NCBI GenBank assembly: GCA_031553045.1
Contig: JAVBLZ010000004.1
Coordinates: 1-64,000, forward strand
Reading direction: 5' to 3'
From: CALXQW01 sp031553045
Lineage (GTDB): Bacteria > Verrucomicrobiota > Verrucomicrobiia > Opitutales > Intestinicryptomonadaceae
Length of the DNA stretch: 64,000 nt
Shown one piece after another: positions 8,827 to 17,191 of this stretch (positions are counted from its first letter, which is position 1; the number at the start of each line of letters is the position of its first letter). The notes under the pieces are model-generated. The model saw only the letters and a program-made list of their open reading frames with translations. It was not told where the DNA came from and ran no database searches. Both the position numbers and the translations under genes were made by a program.

Positions 8827-9082
8827 GATGTTTCTATTCTACAAGAAAGTGTCAAAAATTGCAAGATTATTATGGATATATCGTAATAGTTTTAAACTAT
8901 TTACAATGTGCGTGAAACTACTTTGCAATCTGTTGTCAGAGGGAATTACAACGTGTTCGATAAATCTGTTCTAAACGCTTTCTGCCAAGTTCTGGTTGTA
9001 GTTTAGTTGTACACTCTGCGAACTTGGGCTTTTGTTAGACCCTGATTTTCAATAACTTATTTTTCACCGCGAGCTGACATAA
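8827..9082. other. Integrase upstream / attachment-site flank
   Basis: About 250 bases without a gene, between the integrase start and the hairpin next to tRNA-Ser. It contains a near-perfect palindrome at 8885-8901 and presumably the integrase promoter and arm-type sites. No further gene is seen. Confidence 0.5.
8885..8901. promoter_or_regulatory. Palindrome AATAGTTT-T-AAACTATT
   Basis: Eight-base arms around one base, about 60 bases upstream of the integrase start. A likely operator or recombinase/excisionase arm site. The symmetry is seen directly; the function is inferred. Confidence 0.4.
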
Positions 9083-9122
9083 GAAAAGGCTGATTCGCAA
9101 CTTACTGCAAATCAGCCTTTTC
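9083..9122. terminator. Bidirectional terminator hairpin next to tRNA-Ser
   Basis: A perfect 13-base stem: GAAAAGGCTGATT (9083-9095) with AATCAGCCTTTTC (9110-9122) around a 14-base loop, carrying T-rich tails in both directions. It lies 11 bases past the CCA end of tRNA-Ser and would terminate its transcript. Confidence 0.8.
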
Positions 9123-9127
9123 GGTAT

Positions 9128-9223
<96 letters not shown>

Positions 9224-9418
9224 TTTTAAAGTGTAAATTTAGTGAGCTATTCAATCTGCCAAAATTTTAATTAGGGTCAATGTTTTTTAATAAAGCTGTA
9301 AAAATAAATTTTCATCCTAAAATAAAATTAAATTGTCTGTAAAACTTTTTTCAAATACCGTTGTTGAATACATTAAGAGCAAAAATTCCGCTCTTAAAAT
9401 TCAAAACAATCATATTAT
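9224..9418. other. Upstream region of the Lys/Ala-rich protein gene
   Basis: AT-rich spacer of 195 bases. It contains an inverted repeat, TTAAGAGC (9373-9380) and GCTCTTAA (9390-9397), 22 bases before the start codon at 9419. The repeat could be an operator or an mRNA leader hairpin. No gene is seen. Confidence 0.5.
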
Positions 9419-9799
9419 ATGAAAAAGTTAGTTATAGCATTAATTATATCGATATTGGGCTTTGGCGTAAGCGCATTTGCAGCAGACGCCCCTAAAGCAG
9501 ACGACGCAACAAAGAGCGCTCAGGTAGAATCTAAACCTGCGGGTGATGCAAATAAGTCGGACAATGCAGCCACAACAGGTGAGAAAAAAGGTAAAAAACC
9601 AGGACATGCAAAAAAAGCTGAAGGCGAAAAATCTGCTAGTGATGCAAAGGCTAAGACCGATGCAAAGGTAGATGACAAAGCCAAGACCGACGATGCCGCC
9701 AAAGCTGCAGACAAAACCAAAGGCAAAGCTAAGGCAAAGGGTGAAAAGAAGGGCGACTCTAAAAAGAAAAAGAGCACCACAGAAACAACTACCGAGTAG
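9419..9799 (+). CDS. Exported low-complexity Lys/Ala/Asp-rich protein
   Basis: A 126-residue protein with a clear Sec signal peptide (MKKLVIALIISILGFGVSAFA, cleavage after about residue 21). The mature part is almost entirely Ala, Lys, Asp, Gly, Ser and Thr, with reiterated AKTDAK/KAKTDDAAK-type units and a Thr/Glu-rich end. It should be strongly disordered and basic. No catalytic family is recognised. Possible roles are binding to polyanions or spacing in the envelope; neither can be shown. It is a single-gene unit with an upstream inverted repeat and a strong terminator 21 bases after the stop. Short repeated codons make this locus prone to length variation. Confidence 0.75.
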   Translation: MKKLVIALIISILGFGVSAFAADAPKADDATKSAQVESKPAGDANKSDNAATTGEKKGKKPGHAKKAEGEKSASDAKAKTDAKVDDKAKTDDAAKAADKTKGKAKAKGEKKGDSKKKKSTTETTTE

Positions 9800-9819
9800 T
9801 TTTCTGAGAAGTAAATTTC

Positions 9820-9853
9820 AAAAAAGCGAGGGCATTTACCCCCGCTTTTTTTT
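9820..9853 (+). terminator. Rho-independent terminator
   Basis: AAAAAAGCG pairs with CGCTTTTTT, with an inner GGG/CCC, followed by a T run. Placed directly after the Lys/Ala-rich gene. Confidence 0.85.
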
Positions 9854-9920
9854 GTTCCTATGATTCAAGCTTAGTTTTTATTGAACTTATTTTTACAGCT
9901 TTGAATAAGGCTAAGTTTAT

Positions 9921-12605
9921 TTAATCTCTTTTAGCGCGTCTTTTGTAAACTACAAAACCAAGAACTAGCAACCCTACGATTGCGGCGTAAGTTGAAGGCT
10001 CGGGGACTTGAGTAACACTCATATACAAGCCATCACCTTTGAAGGCAACACTTCCTATAACTCCTTCGGAAAATTTGAATAGACTATTGTAATCACCACC
10101 ATCTAGCGGACTTATTGAAGTTGTAGAAATAAATAATCTGTCCTCTATTGGCGTTATAAAATCATACAATTCTATGCAGATTTTATCTGAGATTGAAGCA
10201 AGGCTCAAATCAAGATCACCAGTAAAAAGTAAACTGCCGTTATAAAATTCTATTATTGATCCGCCTTCTAATATGAGGGAGGCAACCTGAAGTTCTCCTG
10301 CTTTTCCAGTGCCGTTACCAGCAGAAATACGCCCCCCTTGTTCTATTGTAACTTTACTTAAAACAGTACCTGTACCCATCAATTTTGCGGTATCTTTTAC
10401 GTCAAATCTGATTGGTGAATTGCTGCCGTATATTGCGCCGCCTTCAAGCTCAAACGCCCCTCTGTGGACAGTTGTAATTGCGAATATATCGGAATGCTTA
10501 TCAGCGTAATCCGTATAATTTTTACCAGAAAAAAGTACTCTGCCCGTAGATGAGGCATCTTGATTTACGTTAACTATGACTCTCGCAGTTATTCTTGTAG
10601 CAATAGGGTCATAAAATGCTATGCTCCTACCTTCAGAAGCGTCGAGATTCATATTTATTTCACAAGCAATGGCATCAAATTCGTATCCGTCTTCAAAATA
10701 AATAGCATTTGCAACGCCGCCTTCACCTTCTGTGGATGTTTTATGTTTGTTGCCGCTAAATACTATGTCGCCACCCACTGCTTTTAGATTGAGGTGTATT
10801 GCATCAGTAGGATTTACCTCGAAGACTTCGGTCGCCATGTGAATTGCGCCACCGAATCCGGTCGCCTTATTGTTTCTGAATTCTATATTGCCGCCAGCCG
10901 TGATTGTAACTACGGAAGAAAGATCGCCGTAAGTATAAATTGCGCCGCCACCGATAGCTATATTATCGCTGAATGTCATGGTGCCTGTGGTTGTTTCCAA
11001 ATTTATGTTTGAATTTCCAGAAAATGAAGCTGAGTAAATTGCGGTTCCCTTATTGCCACTGAATGTTATTTTTCCTGAATCTGTCGTCAAATTTACGACA
11101 GACCCACCCAAGTAGGCATCGGAAAAAATTACGCCACCTGTGTTACCGCTAAAGGTCATATCTCCAGAGCTTGTACTCAGGGTTACAATAGAATGTTCGT
11201 ATTCAGAATGAGAATAAATTCCACCGCCATAGCCGCCAGTTGCTTTATTGTCGGTAAATATTATGTCTCCTGAAGTTGTGATCAAAGTTACTCTAGAACT
11301 TTCCCATTTGCCGTCGGAATAAATTGCACCACCAAGACCATTAGAGGCAACAGTTACTTTGTTGTTATTAAATGTGATGTCTCCAACAGTTGTCTGCAAC
11401 TGTATGACAGAAGGTTGCAAAGATTTTGAATAAATTGCGCCGCCAGCACTATATGCCGTATTGCCATCGAATGTTATAGAGCCCAAAGTGCTGCTTAACT
11501 TCATAAGATAAAGATTGCTGTTGTTGTTAGAATAAATTGCGCCACCATTGCCAGAGAGTGCGCTATTGCCACTGAACAGAATATTTCCAGAAACTGACTC
11601 TAATTTTATAGTTGCCAGCCCTCCAGGTGCGTTGGAATAAAGTGCACCACCATTATTGTTGGCAGCATTATTGGTGAATTCTATATTACCAGAATCGGTA
11701 GTCAAAGCTATCGTAGAGTCATATTCGTCCGAACTGGAATAAATTGCGCCGCCGCTATAGTTATTTTTTGAGTCATTCCCCAAATTGCTGTTAAATTTGA
11801 TGTCTCCTGAAGTTGTGCTTAAATTTATGATTGAGTCATTGTAAGTTTTGTAAGTAATGGCACTTGCGGCATTGTTGTTGAATTCTATGTTGCCGGAAGT
11901 TCCATTTAAAGCTATAATACCGTATGAGCCAGGAATGGAAATAGAAATAGGTCCATTTGCGATGTTCTTGAATACTATCGAAACACCGTCTTCAAGTTCA
12001 ATTTTAGTATTAGTGCCCAAGCGGTAATTGCTGTTGTTAAAATTATAAGTGTAGTTTGCATCTTCAGTGTTATTAGCAAGTATAAGTACACCCTCGTAGT
12101 CGGCGACAAAATCTATTTGATCCATTGTTGTAACGCCCATATTATCCATGTTGCCAACACGATAATTGCCATATAGATAAATTTTATCGGTTACGGAAAA
12201 ATTTGTCTTTATTTCGCTAACGTCAAAGAGTTTGTACATATCTATATATAAATTGCCAGTCTGGAGATTCCCGCTACTAGCATCTGAAGAAATTTTTGTA
12301 TTTTCTGTAATATATATATTTTCGGCGGAGATATTTTGGCTTCCCAAAACAATTTGAGCTGACGCAGTGTCAAATGTTGGGGTGCTACCATTGGTATAAG
12401 CCACATTATTTGTGCCGTCATTCCAGACTAATGTAGATAAATCCCAAGTTCCGCTTGTGCCGCCAGCCCATGTTAGGGCTGTTTGTGCGGACAAAGCTGG
12501 TGAGAAAAATTTATAGATACATAGAAGGGCGACAGCAGAAATTATACCATTTTTAATAATTTCTCTTAAGAAATTATTAGGAGTATTTATTGGGAATATA
12601 TTCAT
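9921..12605 (-). CDS. PEP-CTERM protein with Pmp-like (FxxN ... GGAI) repeats
   Basis: An 894-residue exported protein. Residues 1-40 form a long signal peptide ending near SPALSAQ. From about residue 210 to 650 there are ten or so units of 20-35 residues in which F-x-x-N is followed by GGAIYS or a variant (for example FSGNSALSGNGGAIYS, FDGNTAYSAGGAIYS, FRNNKATGFGGAIH). This is the repeat signature of chlamydial polymorphic membrane proteins and predicts a beta-helix. The C-terminus VPEPSTYAAIVGLLVLG plus KRR is a PEP-CTERM sorting signal for exosortase processing; it replaces the autotransporter barrel of true Pmps. The neighbouring upstream gene bears an almost identical tail. Likely a surface or matrix protein. 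No exosortase gene is in the window. Confidence 0.85.
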   Translation of the reverse strand: MNIFPINTPNNFLREIIKNGIISAVALLCIYKFFSPALSAQTALTWAGGTSGTWDLSTLVWNDGTNNVAYTNGSTPTFDTASAQIVLGSQNISAENIYITENTKISSDASSGNLQTGNLYIDMYKLFDVSEIKTNFSVTDKIYLYGNYRVGNMDNMGVTTMDQIDFVADYEGVLILANNTEDANYTYNFNNSNYRLGTNTKIELEDGVSIVFKNIANGPISISIPGSYGIIALNGTSGNIEFNNNAASAITYKTYNDSIINLSTTSGDIKFNSNLGNDSKNNYSGGAIYSSSDEYDSTIALTTDSGNIEFTNNAANNNGGALYSNAPGGLATIKLESVSGNILFSGNSALSGNGGAIYSNNNSNLYLMKLSSTLGSITFDGNTAYSAGGAIYSKSLQPSVIQLQTTVGDITFNNNKVTVASNGLGGAIYSDGKWESSRVTLITTSGDIIFTDNKATGGYGGGIYSHSEYEHSIVTLSTSSGDMTFSGNTGGVIFSDAYLGGSVVNLTTDSGKITFSGNKGTAIYSASFSGNSNINLETTTGTMTFSDNIAIGGGAIYTYGDLSSVVTITAGGNIEFRNNKATGFGGAIHMATEVFEVNPTDAIHLNLKAVGGDIVFSGNKHKTSTEGEGGVANAIYFEDGYEFDAIACEINMNLDASEGRSIAFYDPIATRITARVIVNVNQDASSTGRVLFSGKNYTDYADKHSDIFAITTVHRGAFELEGGAIYGSNSPIRFDVKDTAKLMGTGTVLSKVTIEQGGRISAGNGTGKAGELQVASLILEGGSIIEFYNGSLLFTGDLDLSLASISDKICIELYDFITPIEDRLFISTTSISPLDGGDYNSLFKFSEGVIGSVAFKGDGLYMSVTQVPEPSTYAAIVGLLVLGFVVYKRRAKRD

Positions 12606-12660
12606 GTTTAGTTAAGTTATTTTGTACTATGTTGAACAAATTTTTAATCAGCTTTTGCTT

Positions 12661-15090
12661 TTATGATTTGCGTCTTTTATAGATCACAAAACCAAGCACT
12701 AGCAACCCTACGATTGTGGCGTATGTTGAAGGCTCGGGGACTGGCTGTATTGATACGGAAAGGCCTCTTTCATCGAGGGAGAAATTCCAAACCCCTTCAA
12801 ATGCGCTTTTGTCGGCGTTCCATAGGGAAATTTGATCTGCCGCTATTGTGCCTATTATCTCTCCGGTGATTGAAGATGTGCCAAAACCAAGTATGTTTAA
12901 ATCCAATTCTTCAAAAGTTATTAACATTAGGTCGCTAAGTTCTGCGGAAAAACCATCAGCCAAATATATGTTGAAATTTGTTTCGCCGGTAAATTCCAAA
13001 ATACCTTTTACTAGAAGTGTGCCAGATTCTGTGTTGCCCACGTGGAAATCTATATTTGCATCTTCAACTTTCAAGCGTGCGCCTTCTTTTATTTCAAAAA
13101 CGCCACCCTCGTCAAGAATTAGTCGGGAGTTGCCGCTAAATGTTACATCTTCGCCCATGGCTAATACGACATTTACTGGTGATAGAGGGCTAATTTCATC
13201 ACGCCTTACGTGGATATAATCTCCGGCAGCTATCATTTCTAGATTTTGGATTGTGCCGCCAGCCATTATTGTGTTCTTAAATATAGCCCCAGGGTAAATT
13301 TGGTTCGGTGAGGCGTGACGCAAGTCGGCACTTGTGAAGTTTGTATTTGTCATTGAAAATATTCCCCCCGGCCATGAATCCCAGAAGCCCTGCATGTTTT
13401 GTCCAGTAAAGTCCCAGCCGGCTATATTTATATTGGAAAATGACACTCCCACGAGATTCTTTTCCTTATAACTTTTTGTGGAAGCAAGCTGAGCAAAGGT
13501 TAAGTTACCATAATTATTGCTTGTATCGTTCGGGTCATACGGAGCATTTGTTAAATTCCCATAAAAACGTACCCCTTTTATATTTGCATCAGTAAGATTG
13601 AGGCTCCAACGCTCAAGATATACGGGAATGCCATTCTCATCTAGTATTGGGTTCCCAAATTCATCAACCTCGTCAGGCTGTGCTGATATTGTAAATGAGC
13701 CATCAGTCTTGAAGTCATTTTCATAACCCCACATTTGCCCGCCCAAAGAGGCGCCTTCTAAATTTTGACCGGATAGATTCCATCCTGTAAATTTACCATT
13801 TCTTGGGTCTGTAGGAATTTCTGTTATAAATGCGCTCAATGTTAATACAACACCTGAAAGATCCTTTTCTTTAAAGCTTTTTGTGCTTGAAATTTGGTTA
13901 AAATTGGGTCCTTGGAGGCCTCCACCCAATGGGCCAATATTTCCTGCCCCTGAAAAGTTTACATTGCGAATATTTGCATCTGTAAAATTTACACCTTGCA
14001 ATTCTGTGCACGTCAGGTTTGCCCCTTCAAGATTTTGACCAGAAAAATCCATATTTGTTAAAACAAAATACCCCAAATCAATAGGACCTAGATTTTTATC
14101 CTTATAACTTTTGGTGGACATAAGTTGGGCTAGAGTGAAATCCATATCAATATGGGTAAGATGATACACTCTCGTGCCATAAGCAAAAGATGCGCCGTAA
14201 ATAATTGCATCTGTAAAGTCTGCATTTGTAAGTAAGGTTGATGCGTTTCCAGCCAAAGCCACCGTTGAGTTAAAATGTGCATAAGTTAGGTCGGCGTTTC
14301 TAAAATTTGCCTCTGTTAAATTTGCGTCTCTAAAATCCACATTTTGAAGGTTTGCGCCGCTAAAGTTTACACCGCCCATTGCGGAGGTAAAATCTGCATT
14401 TTGAAGGTTTGCGCCGCTAAAATTTGTGTCTGCGATGCGGGCATATGAAAAGTCAGCCCTTTTCATGTCTTGATCAGAAAAATTCCATCCACGCAAATCA
14501 TTAAAACTGAAATTAACCGCCCCTAAAACTTTATCTTTATAGCTTTTTGTAGTGGCAAGCTGGGCTTGGGTTAATAAAGTTCTTTCAGGGCCAAAATACA
14601 TATCTGTATCGGCAAAATTTGCGTTGGTTATTATTGCATTGTTAAGAATTGTACCGTCAAAATTGGCGTATGAAAAACTGGCATTGCTCAGATTTGCCCC
14701 AGTGAAGTTTGCATTTTTCAATTCTGCACTTCTGAATGTTGCATAACTTAGGTCTTTGCCTGAAAAATTTGCGCCACTTGCAGTTGCAGCGCTAAAATAC
14801 GCATAGGTGAGATCTAAATTTTTAACAATAGTCCCATTTTGACTGTGATAAGAGCGTGTTCCATTCGTGTAAATTTCTTCAGAAGTTGTAAAGTCTAGAT
14901 CTGTTGCGTCATAAATGGGCACGCGAATAACAAAAAAATTACCCTCTTCAGAAATATAATCCATATCACCATTGTAGCTTACAAAGTTATCTTCAGCCGC
15001 ATGGGTAGGCAGACAGAAGATAAATATTGAAAACCACGCTGTCATAAGTGTTAAAAACGATACTAATAATTTGTGCAAATAAGTTTTCAT
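12661..15090 (-). CDS. PEP-CTERM pentapeptide-repeat protein
   Basis: An 809-residue exported protein. The signal peptide is residues 1-31 (ending CLPTHA). The body consists of A(D/N)Lxx-type pentapeptide repeats, such as ANFSGANLQNADF, which form a right-handed quadrilateral beta-helix. The repeats are organised in modules, each opening with TKS(Y/F)K(D/E)K then L and a GWNFSGQNL-like line; four such openers are present. A beta-roll-like stretch (residues about 640-770) precedes the PEP-CTERM tail VPEPSTYATIVGLLVLG plus KRRK. Probably an exosortase-sorted surface or matrix protein. It lies 55 bases before the next PEP-CTERM gene on the same strand, so the two may be co-transcribed. Its promoter region carries inverted repeats beside a recombinase gene. 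Confidence 0.87.
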   Translation of the reverse strand: MKTYLHKLLVSFLTLMTAWFSIFIFCLPTHAAEDNFVSYNGDMDYISEEGNFFVIRVPIYDATDLDFTTSEEIYTNGTRSYHSQNGTIVKNLDLTYAYFSAATASGANFSGKDLSYATFRSAELKNANFTGANLSNASFSYANFDGTILNNAIITNANFADTDMYFGPERTLLTQAQLATTKSYKDKVLGAVNFSFNDLRGWNFSDQDMKRADFSYARIADTNFSGANLQNADFTSAMGGVNFSGANLQNVDFRDANLTEANFRNADLTYAHFNSTVALAGNASTLLTNADFTDAIIYGASFAYGTRVYHLTHIDMDFTLAQLMSTKSYKDKNLGPIDLGYFVLTNMDFSGQNLEGANLTCTELQGVNFTDANIRNVNFSGAGNIGPLGGGLQGPNFNQISSTKSFKEKDLSGVVLTLSAFITEIPTDPRNGKFTGWNLSGQNLEGASLGGQMWGYENDFKTDGSFTISAQPDEVDEFGNPILDENGIPVYLERWSLNLTDANIKGVRFYGNLTNAPYDPNDTSNNYGNLTFAQLASTKSYKEKNLVGVSFSNINIAGWDFTGQNMQGFWDSWPGGIFSMTNTNFTSADLRHASPNQIYPGAIFKNTIMAGGTIQNLEMIAAGDYIHVRRDEISPLSPVNVVLAMGEDVTFSGNSRLILDEGGVFEIKEGARLKVEDANIDFHVGNTESGTLLVKGILEFTGETNFNIYLADGFSAELSDLMLITFEELDLNILGFGTSSITGEIIGTIAADQISLWNADKSAFEGVWNFSLDERGLSVSIQPVPEPSTYATIVGLLVLGFVIYKRRKS

Positions 15091-15143
15091 ACTATACCAC
15101 CTTTATATCTTAAGTTATATCTGGTTATGAGCGTGTATATAGC

Positions 15144-15158
15144 GTATTGATAATACCA
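15144..15158 (-). repeat. Inverted repeat, left copy (promoter region of the pentapeptide gene)
   Basis: GTATTGATAATACCA is the exact reverse complement of 15315-15329. Each copy is itself palindromic (GTATT-3 bases-AATAC). It lies 54 bases upstream of the pentapeptide gene start. It could be a dimeric regulator site or one edge of an invertible segment. Confidence 0.6.
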
Positions 15159-15314
15159 GATGTGGAATATTTTCATAATAAATTGTTATATAGTGTTTTA
15201 CATTTATGAAAACACGCTCGGTTAAATTTTCCCTGCAGTTCTTAAAGAGTAAGGGTTTTGCAATTTTCAGAATATAATAAGATGTCAGGAGATATTGCCA
15301 TTTTTTATTGACAA

Positions 15315-15331
15315 TGGTATTATCAATACCA
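15315..15331 (+). repeat. Inverted repeat, right copy (overlaps the recombinase start)
   Basis: TGGTATTATCAATACCA, a 17-base palindrome around ATC. It ends on the first base of the recombinase start codon at 15331, so any protein bound here would also block that gene. With 15144-15158 it flanks 156 bases. Confidence 0.6.
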
Positions 15332-16341
15332 TGAGAAACGAAAATTTATTGGCTAAAAAATTACTTTTAGGAACAGGAATTTCCACACTTGATGCGGCAA
15401 GGCTAATCAGAAATGTTTTAGATGAAAAAAATGAAAATTGCACACTAACTGCTTTGCAGTTTTGTGGCAAAATTATCGAGGTCGGTAAAAGGCACATTCG
15501 TTTTAAAAATATGAGCATCGAAAATGGATTTGCGCTTTATTTGGGCAAAAAATCTCATTTAAGGATAGATTCTTTGAATGATATAAAATATCTGGGAAGG
15601 CGGCTTTTGAAAAGTAGGGCGGCTTTTGCAAAAACTAATTTTTCAGAACTGACTCTTGGCGATTGTGAATCTTGGCTTAGTTCAACATTTACAACGCCAA
15701 GCCAATTTAACAAGGCACGCACAATGCTTCATGGACTCTTTGAATTTGCCATGCGGCACGAGTGGTGCGAGCGCAATATCATAAAGCTAGTAGAAAAACG
15801 CAAGGTGATAGAAAAAGAAATCAAGCCCTTAAAAGTCTCTCAAACAAGGCAGCTTTTGGAGACGGTAAAGCATTCAAAAAACAAAGATTGTACGGCGGCG
15901 GTTGGCTTGCTTGTCTTGGCGGGAATACGTCCAAAAGAGGTGCGCCGCATTAAGTGGAACGATATAGATTTGGAGGAAAATATAATCACCGTGCGTTCAG
16001 AATGCAGTAAAACTGGCGGCGTGCGCCATGTCGAAATTTGTCCTGCACTGAAACTGCTTCTTAAAAAGCCCAGTTCTACGCCCGATTCGCAGATATGCCC
16101 TCAAAATTGGACAAAGCGTTGGAAAAATATAAGGGACGATTCCGGATTTAAAGGGATGTGGGTACAAGACGTGCTGCGCCATACTTACGCCTCGTATCAT
16201 GCAAAATATTTCTGCGACTTTTCACGTCTTCAGATAAATATGGGGCATTATAATCAATCTTTGCTGAGGTCTCGCTATGTAAATATGTACGGTATATCAA
16301 AGCAAGACGCAAAAGAGTTTTTCATATCGCAAAGCGGATAA
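15331..16341 (+). CDS. Tyrosine recombinase
   Basis: A 336-residue recombinase, taken from the ATG at 15331 (MRNENLLAKKLLLGTG). An upstream in-frame start at 15295 would add 12 residues but places the palindrome inside the gene. The catalytic domain shows the box I arginine in LAGIRPKEVRRI, a beta-hairpin lysine region (SKTGGVRHVEI), box II as DVLRHTYASYH, then MGHYNQ and the nucleophile tyrosine in RSRYVN. Asp stands where box II normally has the first His. There is no tRNA gene here and no cargo, unlike the other two integrases in the window. The adjacent inverted repeats at the promoter of a surface-protein gene suggest a site-specific invertase, but an integrase relic is equally possible. 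Confidence 0.82.
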   Translation: MRNENLLAKKLLLGTGISTLDAARLIRNVLDEKNENCTLTALQFCGKIIEVGKRHIRFKNMSIENGFALYLGKKSHLRIDSLNDIKYLGRRLLKSRAAFAKTNFSELTLGDCESWLSSTFTTPSQFNKARTMLHGLFEFAMRHEWCERNIIKLVEKRKVIEKEIKPLKVSQTRQLLETVKHSKNKDCTAAVGLLVLAGIRPKEVRRIKWNDIDLEENIITVRSECSKTGGVRHVEICPALKLLLKKPSSTPDSQICPQNWTKRWKNIRDDSGFKGMWVQDVLRHTYASYHAKYFCDFSRLQINMGHYNQSLLRSRYVNMYGISKQDAKEFFISQSG

Positions 16342-16414
16342 TTATGTAGACAAGCGTTTTTAAGTTACGCCGGTATTCATATTTCAAAAATCCAAAATGG
16401 TTTTGGATAACCTA

Positions 16415-17191
16415 TCAGTCCGGCTTTATGCCCCAGCGTTTTCTTAAAACAGATTCCCACGGAGAAAATAGCGCTTTATCCACAAGCAAACCTATAATTA
16501 TGACTACGCACATGACGCCCACAACTTGGCTCATTTCCATAAGCTCGCGCCCGTAGTGCAAAAGCTGCCCCAGACCAAAACCTGTGAGTATTGTAACGTA
16601 AATTTCTGCCGCCATCAAAGAGCGCCAAGCAAACGCCCAGCCCTGCTTCATGCCGCCCAAAATATTCGGGAATGCAGCAGGCAGTATGACTTTTACCCAA
16701 GTGTGCAAACCTTTTGAACCCATAGTTCTAGCCGCCCTTACATAAATTGGCGGAATGTTGTTGACGCCGTGTTCGGTTGCCAAAATTAAAGACCACAAAG
16801 TTCCCATCACAACCACAAAAAGCATAGCTTCTTCAGTCTGGCCAAACCATATCATGGCTAAGGGAACCCAACATACACTAGGCAAAGCCTGCAAACCCAG
16901 CGCAACAAGACCGAGGGTGTCTCTAAAAACTTTGAGCCTTGCGCAGAGCATCCCAAAAGGTATCCCTATAATAATACCGATGGAATAGCCCAAGATTAGC
17001 CGCTTTAAAGTAACCCAGATTGCCCCAAGCAAAGAGCCGTCGCAAAGGCCGTGCCAGATGTAAAGCGCAACATCTGAAGGAGGCGGCAAAACAATGCCCA
17101 TGTCAAAATGGCGCACCGCCCATTCCCAAATACCTACCAGTATGCAAAAAACAATAAAGGGCAATGCCCAGCGATGTAAAAAATTTTTCAT
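16415..17191 (-). CDS. ABC transporter permease, sulfonate/taurine/nitrate type
   Basis: A 258-residue inner-membrane permease of the SsuC/TauC/NrtB group (binding-protein-dependent transport, PF00528). Five to six hydrophobic helices are visible, with an N-terminal WALPFIVFCILVGIWEWAV segment. The coupling-loop region reads IYVRAARTMGSKGLHTWVKVILPAAFPNI, the EAA-type motif that docks on the ATPase. It overlaps the ATPase gene by 4 bases (ATGA at 17188-17191). It is the last gene of the three-gene operon, in the order binding protein, ATPase, permease. The substrate is not fixed by the sequence; an aliphatic sulfonate or related organosulfur compound is the usual one. Confidence 0.88.
   Translation of the reverse strand: MKNFLHRWALPFIVFCILVGIWEWAVRHFDMGIVLPPPSDVALYIWHGLCDGSLLGAIWVTLKRLILGYSIGIIIGIPFGMLCARLKVFRDTLGLVALGLQALPSVCWVPLAMIWFGQTEEAMLFVVVMGTLWSLILATEHGVNNIPPIYVRAARTMGSKGLHTWVKVILPAAFPNILGGMKQGWAFAWRSLMAAEIYVTILTGFGLGQLLHYGRELMEMSQVVGVMCVVIIIGLLVDKALFSPWESVLRKRWGIKPD

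Noticed and set aside
9950..10012. Near-identical DNA in the tails of the two PEP-CTERM genes (9950-10012 and 12676-12741) as a mobile repeat.
   Set aside because: The similarity covers just the conserved sorting-signal codons and is explained by the shared protein tail, or by a local duplication.
15258..15278. TTGCAA and TATAAT upstream of the recombinase as a promoter.
   Set aside because: The two boxes are only nine bases apart, far from the 16-18 needed.
16390..16408. Hairpin ATCCAAAA-TGG-TTTTGGAT as a terminator between the recombinase and the ABC permease.
   Set aside because: The stem is short and AT-rich, and no T run follows, so I could not support termination.
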